55,758 nucleotides of DNA. Origin: a virus. Of the stretch, positions 33,185 through 40,053 are shown one piece after another. The position numbers and the translations under genes are program-made. Positions within the stretch are counted from its first letter, which is position 1, and every line of letters begins with the position of its first letter. The stretch spans positions 1 through 55,758 of IMG/VR virus record IMGVR_UViG_3300042922_000297; one strand, 5' to 3'. The notes below the pieces were generated by a model. That model saw nothing but the letters and a program-made list of their open reading frames with translations, ran no database searches and was not told where the DNA came from.

Positions 33185-34194
33185 TGGCTTGGGCGCCGCC
33201 GTCGAAGCCGGGTGACACTCACCCGTCTGTAGCGGAGGCGAAGAAGAAGCTGCGGGTCTACAGCTACGGCAAAACCCTCGGCGATTCCGACGTCTACAGC
33301 GTCGAATTCGGTGTCGCGCTCACCCAGTTCAAAGTCAACCGCAACGACCAGATCATGCGCGGCTCCGTCCGAGACATGCCCGGCATGCCCCTCAACACCG
33401 AACTGGACTGGGCCACAAAGAAGAACCTGCGGATCCTGCCCGAGCAGAACATTCCGCCCGCCGTGTCCCGGAAAGTCGTCGTCACCATCAACGGGCACAT
33501 GGGCGGCCTGTTCGACGGGCCCGCTTACTTCACCGCCCGCGTGTTGGAGGAACAGGGCCGCGTTCGTGTGCAGCCCGTCGGCTACAACAACACGAAGAAG
33601 CCGTTCGATAACGCCAGCGGTGTCCGCGAGATGGACCGAATCGTCAACGATCCCATCATCCTGCCGCAAGGCACCGACTGGGCCATCCTCTCCCATTCTC
33701 AAGGGTCGGTGGTGGAGTGCGACTTCTACGAGCAGCGCATCGAACCCAACCGCGACCGCTGGCCCTACAGCCACTACAAGGGTGGTGTCCGATTCGGAAA
33801 CCCCCGCCGGCCCATGAACACAGTCGCCCCCTGGATCCTGGACCCGCCACCACAAGGCACCGAAGGCCTCGACCCGAACTGCCTCAAACAGGCGACACCC
33901 GGCGTCATGGAATGCAGCAGGGACGGCGACCTCTACGCCAACAAGAAACCAGGACTCGCCGCCGACTACAAAGAAGCCGTCTACATGGCCGTCTGCCGCG
34001 GCAAATTCATGGGAGCCAACACGCTCGCCGCCGAACTGGGGGAACTCGCAACCCGATTCAGCAACCCCATGGAGATATTCGCGCTGTTCCAGGCCATCAT
34101 CTCCGGCGTCTCTGGGCTCATCACATTGCGTGAACACGGCGAGTTTGACCTTCGCCCCTGTATCGATCACACCGCTCGAATCCTCGGCGTCTGA
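33184..34194 (+). CDS. lysB: Lysin B (mycolyl-arabinogalactan esterase)
   Basis: 336 residues. The ATG shares one base with the lysin A stop. An N-terminal peptidoglycan-binding-like region (about 12-90) precedes an alpha/beta hydrolase with V-V-V-T-I-N-G-H and the nucleophile elbow S-H-S-Q-G-S (Ser 172; the first Gly of G-x-S-x-G is Ser here), a D near R-D-G-D-L-Y, and a His near the C-terminal I-D-H-T-A-R-I-L. It detaches the mycolic-acid outer layer, which ties the host to the Mycobacteriales. Confidence 0.92.
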   Translation: MAWAPPSKPGDTHPSVAEAKKKLRVYSYGKTLGDSDVYSVEFGVALTQFKVNRNDQIMRGSVRDMPGMPLNTELDWATKKNLRILPEQNIPPAVSRKVVVTINGHMGGLFDGPAYFTARVLEEQGRVRVQPVGYNNTKKPFDNASGVREMDRIVNDPIILPQGTDWAILSHSQGSVVECDFYEQRIEPNRDRWPYSHYKGGVRFGNPRRPMNTVAPWILDPPPQGTEGLDPNCLKQATPGVMECSRDGDLYANKKPGLAADYKEAVYMAVCRGKFMGANTLAAELGELATRFSNPMEIFALFQAIISGVSGLITLREHGEFDLRPCIDHTARILGV

Positions 34195-34205
34195 AAGGCC
34201 CTGAC

Positions 34206-34442
34206 ATGTGGACTAAGCAGTTTTGGCAGGACGCGATCGAGAGGGCTACGAAGACGTTCGCCCAAACCCTGGCAGCGGTCCTCGGGGCTGGCGCGGTGGA
34301 TGTGCTGGCCGTCGACTGGAAATCCGCTTTGGCTGTCGCTGCTGGCGCCGGGCTGGTGTCGGTGCTGACCTCGCTCGGGTCCGAACCGTTCGGGCGCGGC
34401 GGCACAGCATCCCTGACCAAGGCTGTTGAGCCTGCGCCGTGA
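34206..34442 (+). CDS. Holin, r1t-like
   Basis: 78 residues. The opening W-T-K-Q-F-W-Q-D-A-I-E-R-A-T-K-T-F-A-Q is typical of the r1t holin family. Two membrane segments (about 18-36 and 40-57) follow. It permeabilises the inner membrane and times lysis. Confidence 0.85.
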   Translation: MWTKQFWQDAIERATKTFAQTLAAVLGAGAVDVLAVDWKSALAVAAGAGLVSVLTSLGSEPFGRGGTASLTKAVEPAP

Positions 34443-34924
34443 TGGTCCGGCGGATCAGATGGATCGGGCACCGGGTAGCGAACCGGTTCTTCGCCATCCT
34501 CGACTCCGAGGGTGTCGCGTTCTTCCAAACCCTCGTCTACACCCACCTCGCCGTCGGTGGCGCGTACGGACTGCTCGTCGCCCGCGGCGTCCCCGACACA
34601 GTCGGTGACGCACTAGGCAACTCCGGTGACACCGCCTGGCTGATGCTGTGCATGGGTGCCACGATCTGCATTGCTGGGAAGGTGATGTCGTGGTCGCACC
34701 GCCGCTACTGGGTGCGCACCGCCGGCCTCTACCTCCAGTTTGCGGGGGATCTGTGCGCGTTCGGGTCGTTCACCGGGTACGTGCTGTCGACGTGGCAGGA
34801 AAGCAACTGGGGGCAACCGTTGGTGGCGGTGTGGGTGTTCGCGGCCCTGGCCGATTGCGCGTTCTTTCTGTGCTGGCGTGACCTGCGCCGGATCCGTGAA
34901 GCTGAGAGGGCGGGGAAGTCGTGA
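34439..34924 (+). CDS. Four-helix membrane protein of the lysis cassette
   Basis: 161 residues from GTG 34439 (ATG 34442 possible). Four membrane segments lie at about 30-49, 65-84, 96-118 and 127-146, with a charged C-terminal tail. A second membrane protein after the holin is common in actinophage lysis cassettes and may be a holin partner or antiholin (inference). Confidence 0.75.
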   Translation: MMVRRIRWIGHRVANRFFAILDSEGVAFFQTLVYTHLAVGGAYGLLVARGVPDTVGDALGNSGDTAWLMLCMGATICIAGKVMSWSHRRYWVRTAGLYLQFAGDLCAFGSFTGYVLSTWQESNWGQPLVAVWVFAALADCAFFLCWRDLRRIREAERAGKS

Positions 34925-35232
34925 ATGCTGCGCTGGCGACGGTGATCGCTTCGGCTTTGGGCGCTATCGGCCTGATTATCGGGGCAGTGTTGTCGTCGTA
35001 CCTCAACCGGCACAAGGATGATGCTGCGGTCGCCGATCAGGTGTCGAAAGCGTGGACACCGTTGGTGTCTGAGCTGCGGACTGAGGTTGCGGAGACGAAG
35101 AGGGAGTGTGTGGATTGCCGTAAGGAGTTGGGGCAGGTGAAGCGGGCGTTGCGTACGGCTATCAGTGCGTGGCATTCGAAGGATCCTGACTTGATTGACG
35201 CGGCGATCGAAGCGGCGCGGGACCTGTTGTGA
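34921..35232 (+). CDS. One-helix membrane protein with coiled-coil tail
   Basis: 103 residues from GTG (GTGA overlap). A single N-terminal membrane helix (about 5-27) is followed by a charged helical region with C-V-D-C. This N-in, spanin- or holin-like topology and the position suggest a third lysis membrane protein. Confidence 0.7.
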   Translation: MNAALATVIASALGAIGLIIGAVLSSYLNRHKDDAAVADQVSKAWTPLVSELRTEVAETKRECVDCRKELGQVKRALRTAISAWHSKDPDLIDAAIEAARDLL

Positions 35233-35337
35233 TGGTTGCGGGCGCGGCGATACTCGCCTACGCCATCACACGGTAGTAAACTGGCCGGGTGCCCAGGTGG
35301 GGCGCGGAACCGTATCCCTCCACCGAAAGGCAATCCC

Positions 35338-35604
35338 ATGCAACGCATCACCATCGGCCGCTACAAGCCCACTCCCGGCGGTCCGTTCACCGACCTCCCC
35401 TTTCCGGTCGAAAACGAGGGCACGGTTTACTCCACGACTGACGTTTCGGCGTACTTCGACGGCTGGGTTGAAGGCGTCCGTGATGACGGGTCCACGTGGA
35501 TCATGTGGCTCGACTCCAAGGGAAACCCGACCGTGTTCTACGCCAACCGGGATGAAGACGGCGGCGTGGACGATGCCAGTCGAATCGATCTGTCACTAGA
35601 CTGA
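35338..35604 (+). CDS. Hypothetical protein ending the late operon
   Basis: 88 residues. ATG 35338 is chosen for the RBS GAAAGG eight bases upstream; an in-frame GTG at 35236 gives a poor low-complexity N-terminus. Beta-rich, with D-G-S-T-W-I-M-W-L-D and acidic C-terminus. Unassigned. Confidence 0.65.
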   Translation: MQRITIGRYKPTPGGPFTDLPFPVENEGTVYSTTDVSAYFDGWVEGVRDDGSTWIMWLDSKGNPTVFYANRDEDGGVDDASRIDLSLD

Positions 35605-35691
35605 TTCCCATCGATCTACCCCTAAGACGGGTAACCGCGTAAGCGGTCCAGCACGGCAGCTCTGCTGGGCTCCATGAACCTGCCACCTATC

Positions 35692-35729
35692 GCCGCCCCT
35701 GACTTCGGCTGGGGGCGGCCTTCCTTCGT
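35692..35729 (+). terminator. Terminator of the late/lysis operon
   Basis: GCCGCCCC (35692-35699) pairs with GGGGCGGC (35712-35719), loop TGACTTCGGCTG, followed by CTTCCTTCGTTG. It is the expected end of the rightward late transcript. Confidence 0.65.
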
Positions 35730-35764
35730 TGTGTGTGCGTGCCTTCGCAACTGATTGCGGTGTG

Positions 35765-36040
35765 GTGCGCGATGATATTGACGTGAAGGTCACTCTGCGC
35801 ACCGGGGATCGCGCCATACTGATCGGTGCCGCAGCGATCATCTGGTACGAACGAGCTGTCGCCGACGACGCCGACCTCATCTCCTCCCGCGTGTCCGCAT
35901 ACCGGCAACACCTCCCCGGCCGCTTAGTGACTGACGCCGTGATCCTCGCAACCGCACTCCACCTCGCCGAAGCGCTGTCGCCTGAGTGGGATCTGTACCA
36001 CGTCGCCATGCGCTGGTTGCGCCGGCAAGTCGCCGAGTAA
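35765..36040 (+). CDS. Small hydrophobic protein, DUF7427-like
   Basis: 91 residues from GTG 35765; GTG 35783 is the alternative. Two hydrophobic stretches flank a basic loop (A-I-L-I-G-A-A-A-I-I-W-Y-E, and L-V-T-D-A-V-I-L-A-T-A-L-H-L-A-E). The W-Y-E...L-I-S-S-R-V...A-L-H-L pattern recalls a small protein family often found between lysis and integrase genes of actinophages. Upstream at 35747-35760 lies the palindrome CGCAA-CTGA-TTGCG, a possible operator. Confidence 0.6.
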   Translation: MRDDIDVKVTLRTGDRAILIGAAAIIWYERAVADDADLISSRVSAYRQHLPGRLVTDAVILATALHLAEALSPEWDLYHVAMRWLRRQVAE

Positions 36041-36046
36041 ACGGTA

Positions 36047-36074
36047 TTGACAACTGAATGGTAAGCGGTATCGT
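36047..36074 (+). promoter_or_regulatory. Sigma-A promoter giving a probable leaderless mRNA
   Basis: TTGACA (36047-36052), 16-base spacer, TATCGT (36069-36074). The expected start site falls at about 36081-36082, exactly at the ATG at 36082. This is the best promoter consensus in the window. Confidence 0.65.
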
Positions 36075-36081
36075 TAACGCC

Positions 36082-36264
36082 ATGACAGCCTCCCGACGAA
36101 CTCGCATCACGCTTCAGAACGTCTACGACTGCACGTGCGTATACAGTTGTCGCGATCATCCCGCAACGATGTGCGGATTGTCCGGCGAGTGGCACGTGCA
36201 TCCCCGCGTGAACGGCGACTTCGGCCCATGCCCCATCCACCCCGACGCCCCCGGCGACCTGTGA
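36082..36264 (+). CDS. Small Cys/His-rich protein, probably leaderless
   Basis: 60 residues. The ATG at 36082 is chosen because an upstream ATG at 36058 would lie inside the promoter. D-C-T-C-V-Y-S-C-R-D-H and C-G, C-P-I-H make a likely zinc site. GTGA coupling links it to the ribbon-helix-helix gene. Confidence 0.6.
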   Translation: MTASRRTRITLQNVYDCTCVYSCRDHPATMCGLSGEWHVHPRVNGDFGPCPIHPDAPGDL

Positions 36265-36446
36265 GCCCCGGCGGTCGCCCCGAAATCGGGCCACCCATCA
36301 ACATCCGCCTCGGTGACGACCTCCTCGCCCTCGTAGACGACTACGCCGCGCACAACAGCCAGACCCGCGCACAAGCCATCCGGTTCCTACTCACCGCGGC
36401 CTTGTCCGAACGCCACGGCAGCGCTCCGTCCGGACAGACTCGATGA
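36261..36446 (+). CDS. Ribbon-helix-helix (CopG/Arc-type) regulator
   Basis: 61 residues from GTG (GTGA overlap). P-I-N-I-R-L-G-D-D-L-L-A-L-V-D-D-Y is the ribbon and first helix; the second helix is T-R-A-Q-A-I-R-F-L-L-T. Such dimers bind short operator repeats. No toxin gene follows, so an autonomous regulator is more likely than an antitoxin. Confidence 0.7.
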   Translation: MSPGGRPEIGPPINIRLGDDLLALVDDYAAHNSQTRAQAIRFLLTAALSERHGSAPSGQTR

Positions 36447-36487
36447 CCGCCATGCGCTACATACGCCGCAACGTCGGCGGGCAGGAA

Positions 36488-36493
36488 TAGACT
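36488..36493 (+). promoter_or_regulatory. -10 box TAGACT, leaderless arrangement
   Basis: TAGACT is followed by six bases (AGGCAG) and the ATG at 36500. The block TAG-A-CT-AGG reappears as TAGGCTAGG before 37181. No clear -35. Confidence 0.45.
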
Positions 36494-36499
36494 AGGCAG

Positions 36500-36958
36500 A
36501 TGGCCAAGGGCATCGAGGGCACAGCTTTCCCGCTTGACCTCATGCCGAACTGGCGGCTCCCAAGCCAACTTGGATTCGGCCCAGGAATGCAGCCCGACCC
36601 CTACGCGCTCGGCGATCTGTGGGTTCGGCGGCACAGAGAAGGCCCCAACGTCGAGTACATCACCGTAAACGACGACGCCAGCCCCCAGGTACTTATCGGT
36701 GATGAATTACTCCGGGACATCCAGTTCGACATCCGCCGGTACAACACCAGCGCCTGGGTGACCCTTGAGAACCTTTGGGACCACACTCCGTCCGACTGCC
36801 CGACATGCACGTGGGCCAAGGACCACCTGAGTGATCGGCCCAGCCACTGTTTCTCGGGAATGCTGATGCTGATCAATGCCCGGAACCGGCAGCTGATCTA
36901 CCGCATCGGCCAGTACCGCCCTCAAAGCAGAACGTGGGAAGCGACGTGGCCCGACTAG
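36500..36958 (+). CDS. Hypothetical protein in the lysogeny region
   Basis: 152 residues with no RBS but a -10-like box six bases upstream. Mixed alpha/beta; C-P-T-C-T-W near residue 95 and C-F-S-G further on could bind metal. Its own promoter and terminator suggest expression from the prophage. Function unknown. Confidence 0.7.
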   Translation: MAKGIEGTAFPLDLMPNWRLPSQLGFGPGMQPDPYALGDLWVRRHREGPNVEYITVNDDASPQVLIGDELLRDIQFDIRRYNTSAWVTLENLWDHTPSDCPTCTWAKDHLSDRPSHCFSGMLMLINARNRQLIYRIGQYRPQSRTWEATWPD

Positions 36959-37035
36959 CGCCGCCGTCTCCATAGCCACACGCCGAGCGCCACTAGCACT
37001 GCCACGCCCACTGGTCCTACCGGCGACTTAACCAT
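36955..37035 (-). CDS. Possible 26-residue membrane peptide
   Basis: On the minus strand ATG 37035 opens 26 codons whose product has one hydrophobic helix (V-G-P-V-G-V-A-V-L-V-A-L-G-V-W-L-W) ending in four Arg. Its stop overlaps the stop of the convergent 36500 gene (CTAG). The frame is open further upstream, so it could also be chance. Confidence 0.25.
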   Translation of the reverse strand: MVKSPVGPVGVAVLVALGVWLWRRRR

Positions 37036-37093
37036 CCACCGTTGATACCCCACAGACAGCCGGTGTAACCCGTGTAGTCGTCCACCTGTGACC

Positions 37094-37133
37094 GCCCCGC
37101 TAGATCCCCGTGATCTGGCGGGGCTGCTTTTTT
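37094..37133 (+). terminator. Strong rho-independent terminator
   Basis: GCCCCGCTAGATC (37094-37106) pairs with GATCTGGCGGGGC (37112-37124), 13 bp with one G-T pair and a five-base loop, followed by TGC and six T. The clearest intrinsic terminator in the window; it closes the 36500 gene. Confidence 0.85.
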
Positions 37134-37168
37134 GTGCGTGGTGTATGCACACCGGAGGGGTTGTGGAG

Positions 37169-37174
37169 TAGGCT
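37169..37174 (+). promoter_or_regulatory. -10 box TAGGCT, leaderless arrangement
   Basis: TAGGCT, six bases, then ATG 37181. It follows the terminator directly, so this gene needs its own promoter. Confidence 0.45.
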
Positions 37175-37180
37175 AGGTGT

Positions 37181-37465
37181 ATGAACACCAGAGCCGCGTC
37201 ACATGACACCACGTGCGGCGTGGGGAGCAGTGGAAGTTGTTTCGTCCCGTGGTGCACCTGCCATTGCCACGACGCGGGTGTTGTGACACCTACACTGCGG
37301 TCTATGCCGAATCGGCCCCGCACACCCATCCGAGGCATCCGCGTTCCGGACGAGTTATGGGCCGCAGCGCAGCAGGTCGCAGCGGACAAAGGGGAGACCG
37401 TTTCCGATGAGGTGCGGCGGTCCCTTGAGCGGTACGTCAAGAAAGTGCGGAGGGGGAAGGCATGA
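37181..37465 (+). CDS. Ribbon-helix-helix regulator with Cys/His N-terminal extension
   Basis: 94 residues. The N-terminal 41 residues hold C-F-V-P-W-C-T-C-H-C-H-D, a dense metal-binding cluster. The C-terminal half is a CopG/Arc domain (I-R-G-I-R-V-P-D-E-L-W-A-A-A). An internal in-frame ATG at 37304 would make only the DNA-binding half; it is preceded by TACACT (37291-37296) and seven bases, so two forms may be produced from two promoters. Confidence 0.65.
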   Translation: MNTRAASHDTTCGVGSSGSCFVPWCTCHCHDAGVVTPTLRSMPNRPRTPIRGIRVPDELWAAAQQVAADKGETVSDEVRRSLERYVKKVRRGKA

Positions 37466-37656
37466 ACGCCAAACTGGACGACTGGTTGCAGGATGGCCCC
37501 GCGTTGGTTCACAAGGGCGGGGCGTGGCGCATCGAGCCGGGGTGGACGGGCATCGGCGCTGAACTGTTCCAACGCACACCAACGGGCGGGTGGACGGTTC
37601 TGTTGGTGTTCGATTCCGCGGCCGAAGCTGAGGCTTACGTGGAGCGGGTGCGGTAG
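37462..37656 (+). CDS. Hypothetical protein
   Basis: 64 residues, ATGA-coupled to the regulator. W-R-I-E-P-G-W-T-G-I-G then a strand V-L-L-V-F-D and a helix A-A-E-A-E-A-Y-V-E-R suggest a small alpha/beta fold. Unassigned; possibly the partner of the upstream regulator. Confidence 0.6.
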   Translation: MNAKLDDWLQDGPALVHKGGAWRIEPGWTGIGAELFQRTPTGGWTVLLVFDSAAEAEAYVERVR

Positions 37657-37658
37657 CC

Positions 37659-37847
37659 GTGAGTTTCACGTCCCGCTTAGGCGGTGCCGCGCTCACTCAA
37701 TGTGGTTACTTGTCGCAGATCGCGTCCATGCCCGATGCCACGGAGATAGCCACCGACGGACCGCTACGAAGCCTGCGCGCTGATCGCTTAATCTGGGACG
37801 CAGGCCGATTGCGCGATGACCAGCGATCCTGTGGACGTGCCGCCTGA
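37659..37847 (+). CDS. Doubtful small ORF
   Basis: 62 codons from GTG, two bases after the previous stop. No RBS, weak codon pattern and no motif. Kept only because the stretch has no better gene; otherwise the segment 37657-37920 appears to be non-coding between convergent genes. Confidence 0.3.
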   Translation: MSFTSRLGGAALTQCGYLSQIASMPDATEIATDGPLRSLRADRLIWDAGRLRDDQRSCGRAA

Positions 37848-37920
37848 TCCCGCGACGTCCTGTACGGGCCACCACTCACCACCCACTGCACCGTACGAAC
37901 CGGACCCGACGAACGCTAAG

Positions 37921-38235
37921 TCAGTGCCGCCGGCCGCGCAACGTGTGCTGAATCGCGAACGCCGTCCAGATGACAGTCCACATCCCACCCCACAGGAACC
38001 ACAGCACACCCATCCCGACCGCGATACTGCCCGACTCCTCATCGGCCTGCGCGACCAACGGAATGCCGAACAGCAGCGTCCCGAGTAACGAGAACACCGC
38101 GAGCAGCCCAAACCCGTAATGGATGGTGAACCGGCGCTCGGCAGGTGCTGCGGGTGGTGGCAGGGCGAGCCACTGCTGGCCGTCCCAGTAGCGCTGCGCG
38201 CCGGACGGGTCGGGATACCAGCCGGGCGCAGTCAC
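37921..38235 (-). CDS. DUF2510 membrane protein
   Basis: 104 residues from GTG 38235. The N-terminus P-G-W-Y-P-D-P-S-G...R-Y-W-D-G-Q-Q-W is the DUF2510 signature. Two membrane helices follow (about 44-62 and 73-97). Such proteins are common in actinobacteria and near actinophage integrases. Opposite orientation and its own promoter suggest prophage expression, perhaps altering entry of other phages (inference). An eight-residue leader ORF ends at its GTG. Confidence 0.82.
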   Translation of the reverse strand: MTAPGWYPDPSGAQRYWDGQQWLALPPPAAPAERRFTIHYGFGLLAVFSLLGTLLFGIPLVAQADEESGSIAVGMGVLWFLWGGMWTVIWTAFAIQHTLRGRRH

Positions 38236-38258
38236 GCCAGCACCGCCGTTTCTGTCAT
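38232..38258 (-). CDS. Eight-residue leader peptide before the DUF2510 gene
   Basis: Minus-strand ATG 38258 encodes M-T-E-T-A-V-L-A and its TGA overlaps the GTG of the DUF2510 gene. With the -10 box six bases upstream of the ATG, the ribosome could start leaderless on the small ORF and reinitiate on the GTG. Confidence 0.4.
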   Translation of the reverse strand: MTETAVLA

Positions 38259-38264
38259 GGATGG

Positions 38265-38270
38265 ATCGTA
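38265..38270 (-). promoter_or_regulatory. -10 box TACGAT for the DUF2510 gene
   Basis: On the minus strand TACGAT is followed by six bases and the leader ATG at 38258, the same layout as other lysogeny-region genes. Confidence 0.45.
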
Positions 38271-38411
38271 ATTGTCGATCATGACATTCACCGCCTGATT
38301 CCCTATCTGCCGTGTTGTCGGCAACAACATGGCGTTGCGTTGGTGCTGGTGGGTCCGGGTGGCTCGTTGTTTTTCCCGGTTACGTATCCGCAGGTGGTGA
38401 TACAAAAGACC

Positions 38412-38447
38412 AGGTGGGCAAGGGGTTCGAATCCCCTTAGCTCCACC
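38412..38447 (+). other. attP: Phage attachment site (attP core) carrying a tmRNA/tRNA 3' end
   Basis: A complete T-arm (AGGGG TTCGAAT CCCCT, 38421-38437) is followed by TAGCTCC-A-CC (38438-38447), the acceptor 3' strand, discriminator and CC. The rest of the RNA gene is absent. This is how integrating phages restore the host gene they enter. The ending AGCTCCACC is typical of tmRNA (ssrA), so tmRNA is the favoured target; a tRNA is possible. The integrase starts 64 bases downstream. Confidence 0.8.
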
Positions 38448-38499
38448 GTTGACCTGCTAAAACAGGGGTCCAAATACGAAACAACGGCACAAAACAACA

Positions 38500-38505
38500 T
38501 ATGCT
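38500..38505 (+). promoter_or_regulatory. -10 box TATGCT of the integrase gene, leaderless arrangement
   Basis: TATGCT is followed by GTTGGG and the ATG at 38512. No purine-rich RBS precedes the ATG, so leaderless translation is likely. Confidence 0.5.
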
Positions 38506-38511
38506 GTTGGG

Positions 38512-39678
38512 ATGGCGTCCATTCGTGAGGTCCCAAGGAACGACGGCACCACCGCACACACCGTCCTCTACCGCCTCGATGGCAGGCAGAGAACGCTCGT
38601 CTTCGACGACCCGAAGGCCGCCGAAGTCTTCAGGGACACCATCAACGTCCACGGCCCGAAACGTGCGATGGAGATGCACAACATCGACCCTGAGCCACGC
38701 CGGCGCAACAAAGTCCATGTGATGACCGTCGCCGAATGGGTCCGCCACCACATCGACCACCTCACCGGCGTCGAACAGACCACCATCGACAAATACGACG
38801 ACTACCTGAAGAACGACATCGAACCCCACCTCGGCCACATCCCACTCAAGGAACTATCGAGCGACGACCTCGCTCGATGGGTCAAACACATGGAAACCCA
38901 CGGCGGGCGCAAGGGCACCGGGCACGCCCCGAAGACCCTCGCCAACAAATACGGGTTCCTCTCCGGTGCGCTGAATGCCGCCGTGACACGCAAACCGAAA
39001 CCGTTGATCGAGTCCAACCCGGCGGCAGGCCGCAAACTCTCCAGGGCCGAAGCGCCCGACTCCGAAGATGACGAAGACATCCGAATCCTCACCCACGACG
39101 AGTTCGACGTCCTACTCGATGCTGTCACCGACTACTGGAAGCTGCTGATCGAGTTCATGGTCACCACCGGCCTACGGTGGGGGGAGGCCGCCGCCCTGGA
39201 GCCTAAGCACGTGAACCTCGCGGACGGGACGATCAAGATCCGGCAGGCGTGGAAGTATTCGCGCACGAACGGCTACTACCTCGGTCCTCCGAAGACGAAG
39301 CGGTCCCGTCGGACGGTGGACGTTCCCACGGAGATGCTGGATCGCCTGGACCTGTCGGACGAGTTCGTGTTCATGAACACCACCGGGGGCCCTGTCCGGT
39401 ATCACGGGTTCAAGCGCAGGGTGTGGGATGCCGCGGTGAAGAAGTCCGGCCTGGACCCGCGCCCCACTCCGCACGATCTGCGGCACACGTACGCGTCGTG
39501 GCAGCTCATCGGTGGTACTCCTATCACGGTGGTGTCGAGGCAGCTCGGTCACGAGAGCATTCAGGTCACGGTCGACATCTACGGCGACGTGGACAGGGCG
39601 TCGGCGAAGGTGGCATCGGAGTACATGTCCCGGACGCTGGCTGCGCGGAAGCAGCCAAACCCTAAACCTCAACTCTAG
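38512..39678 (+). CDS. int: Tyrosine integrase
   Basis: 388 residues. An N-terminal arm-binding domain (1-60), a SAM-like core-binding domain (about 70-180) and a catalytic domain are visible. Catalytic residues are Arg 222 (G-L-R-W-G-E), His 321 and Arg 324 (H-D-L-R-H-T-Y), His 347 (L-G-H-E-S) and nucleophile Tyr 357 (D-I-Y-G-D-V). It recombines attP, just upstream, with the host attB. Confidence 0.96.
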   Translation: MASIREVPRNDGTTAHTVLYRLDGRQRTLVFDDPKAAEVFRDTINVHGPKRAMEMHNIDPEPRRRNKVHVMTVAEWVRHHIDHLTGVEQTTIDKYDDYLKNDIEPHLGHIPLKELSSDDLARWVKHMETHGGRKGTGHAPKTLANKYGFLSGALNAAVTRKPKPLIESNPAAGRKLSRAEAPDSEDDEDIRILTHDEFDVLLDAVTDYWKLLIEFMVTTGLRWGEAAALEPKHVNLADGTIKIRQAWKYSRTNGYYLGPPKTKRSRRTVDVPTEMLDRLDLSDEFVFMNTTGGPVRYHGFKRRVWDAAVKKSGLDPRPTPHDLRHTYASWQLIGGTPITVVSRQLGHESIQVTVDIYGDVDRASAKVASEYMSRTLAARKQPNPKPQL

Positions 39679-39777
39679 CTTGGGAACCCGCGTTGTCGGT
39701 TCACTGGAATTTGCCCGGCGCGTCATTTAGAGTTCACCCTATTCGGGCCGGGGGCAGTCCGACGGAAGGCTCAACCG

Positions 39778-40053
39778 ATGTTGGAAAACGAAAACGGCCG
39801 CGCCCCCGGTATGTTCGGAAGCCAGATCGACAAGGCGCTCGCCCTAATGCCTGACGCCGACGGCGAAGCCAACCTAGATGAGCACGTTCGCTGGGAACTG
39901 CACGCAGTCCTAAGCCGATTGTGCCTAACCGACTTCACCACCAGAGAGGTCATGGCCCTCCTTGCCGTCCTTTGTCCCATCCACTCGCGTGTGATCCGGC
40001 AGCATAACGGCCCCGAGATTATCGGGCCGGTTATCCAGCTGGTCCGCACGTAA
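39778..40053 (+). CDS. Hypothetical protein overlapping the repressor gene antisense
   Basis: 91 residues with RBS GGAAGG. Helical, with H-V-R-W-E-L-H-A-V-L-S-R-L and F-T-T-R-E-V-M-A-L-L-A-V-L. Its last 129 bases are antisense to the 3' end of the minus-strand repressor gene. Similar small proteins occur near actinophage immunity genes; function unknown. Confidence 0.6.
   Translation: MLENENGRAPGMFGSQIDKALALMPDADGEANLDEHVRWELHAVLSRLCLTDFTTREVMALLAVLCPIHSRVIRQHNGPEIIGPVIQLVRT

Noticed and set aside
36261-37656. Toxin-antitoxin pair built on the ribbon-helix-helix genes
   Set aside because: Neither RHH gene is followed by a recognisable PIN, RelE, HicA or MazF-like toxin; the small 37462 product is not matched to one.
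37816-38088. Plus-strand ORF of 90 codons opposite the DUF2510 gene
   Set aside because: The DUF2510 signature on the minus strand is unmistakable; the plus product is Pro/Arg-rich antisense.
38412-38447. A functional tRNA gene
   Set aside because: Only the T-arm and acceptor 3' strand are present; no anticodon or D-arm lies upstream, so it is an attachment core. No complete tRNA was recognised elsewhere.
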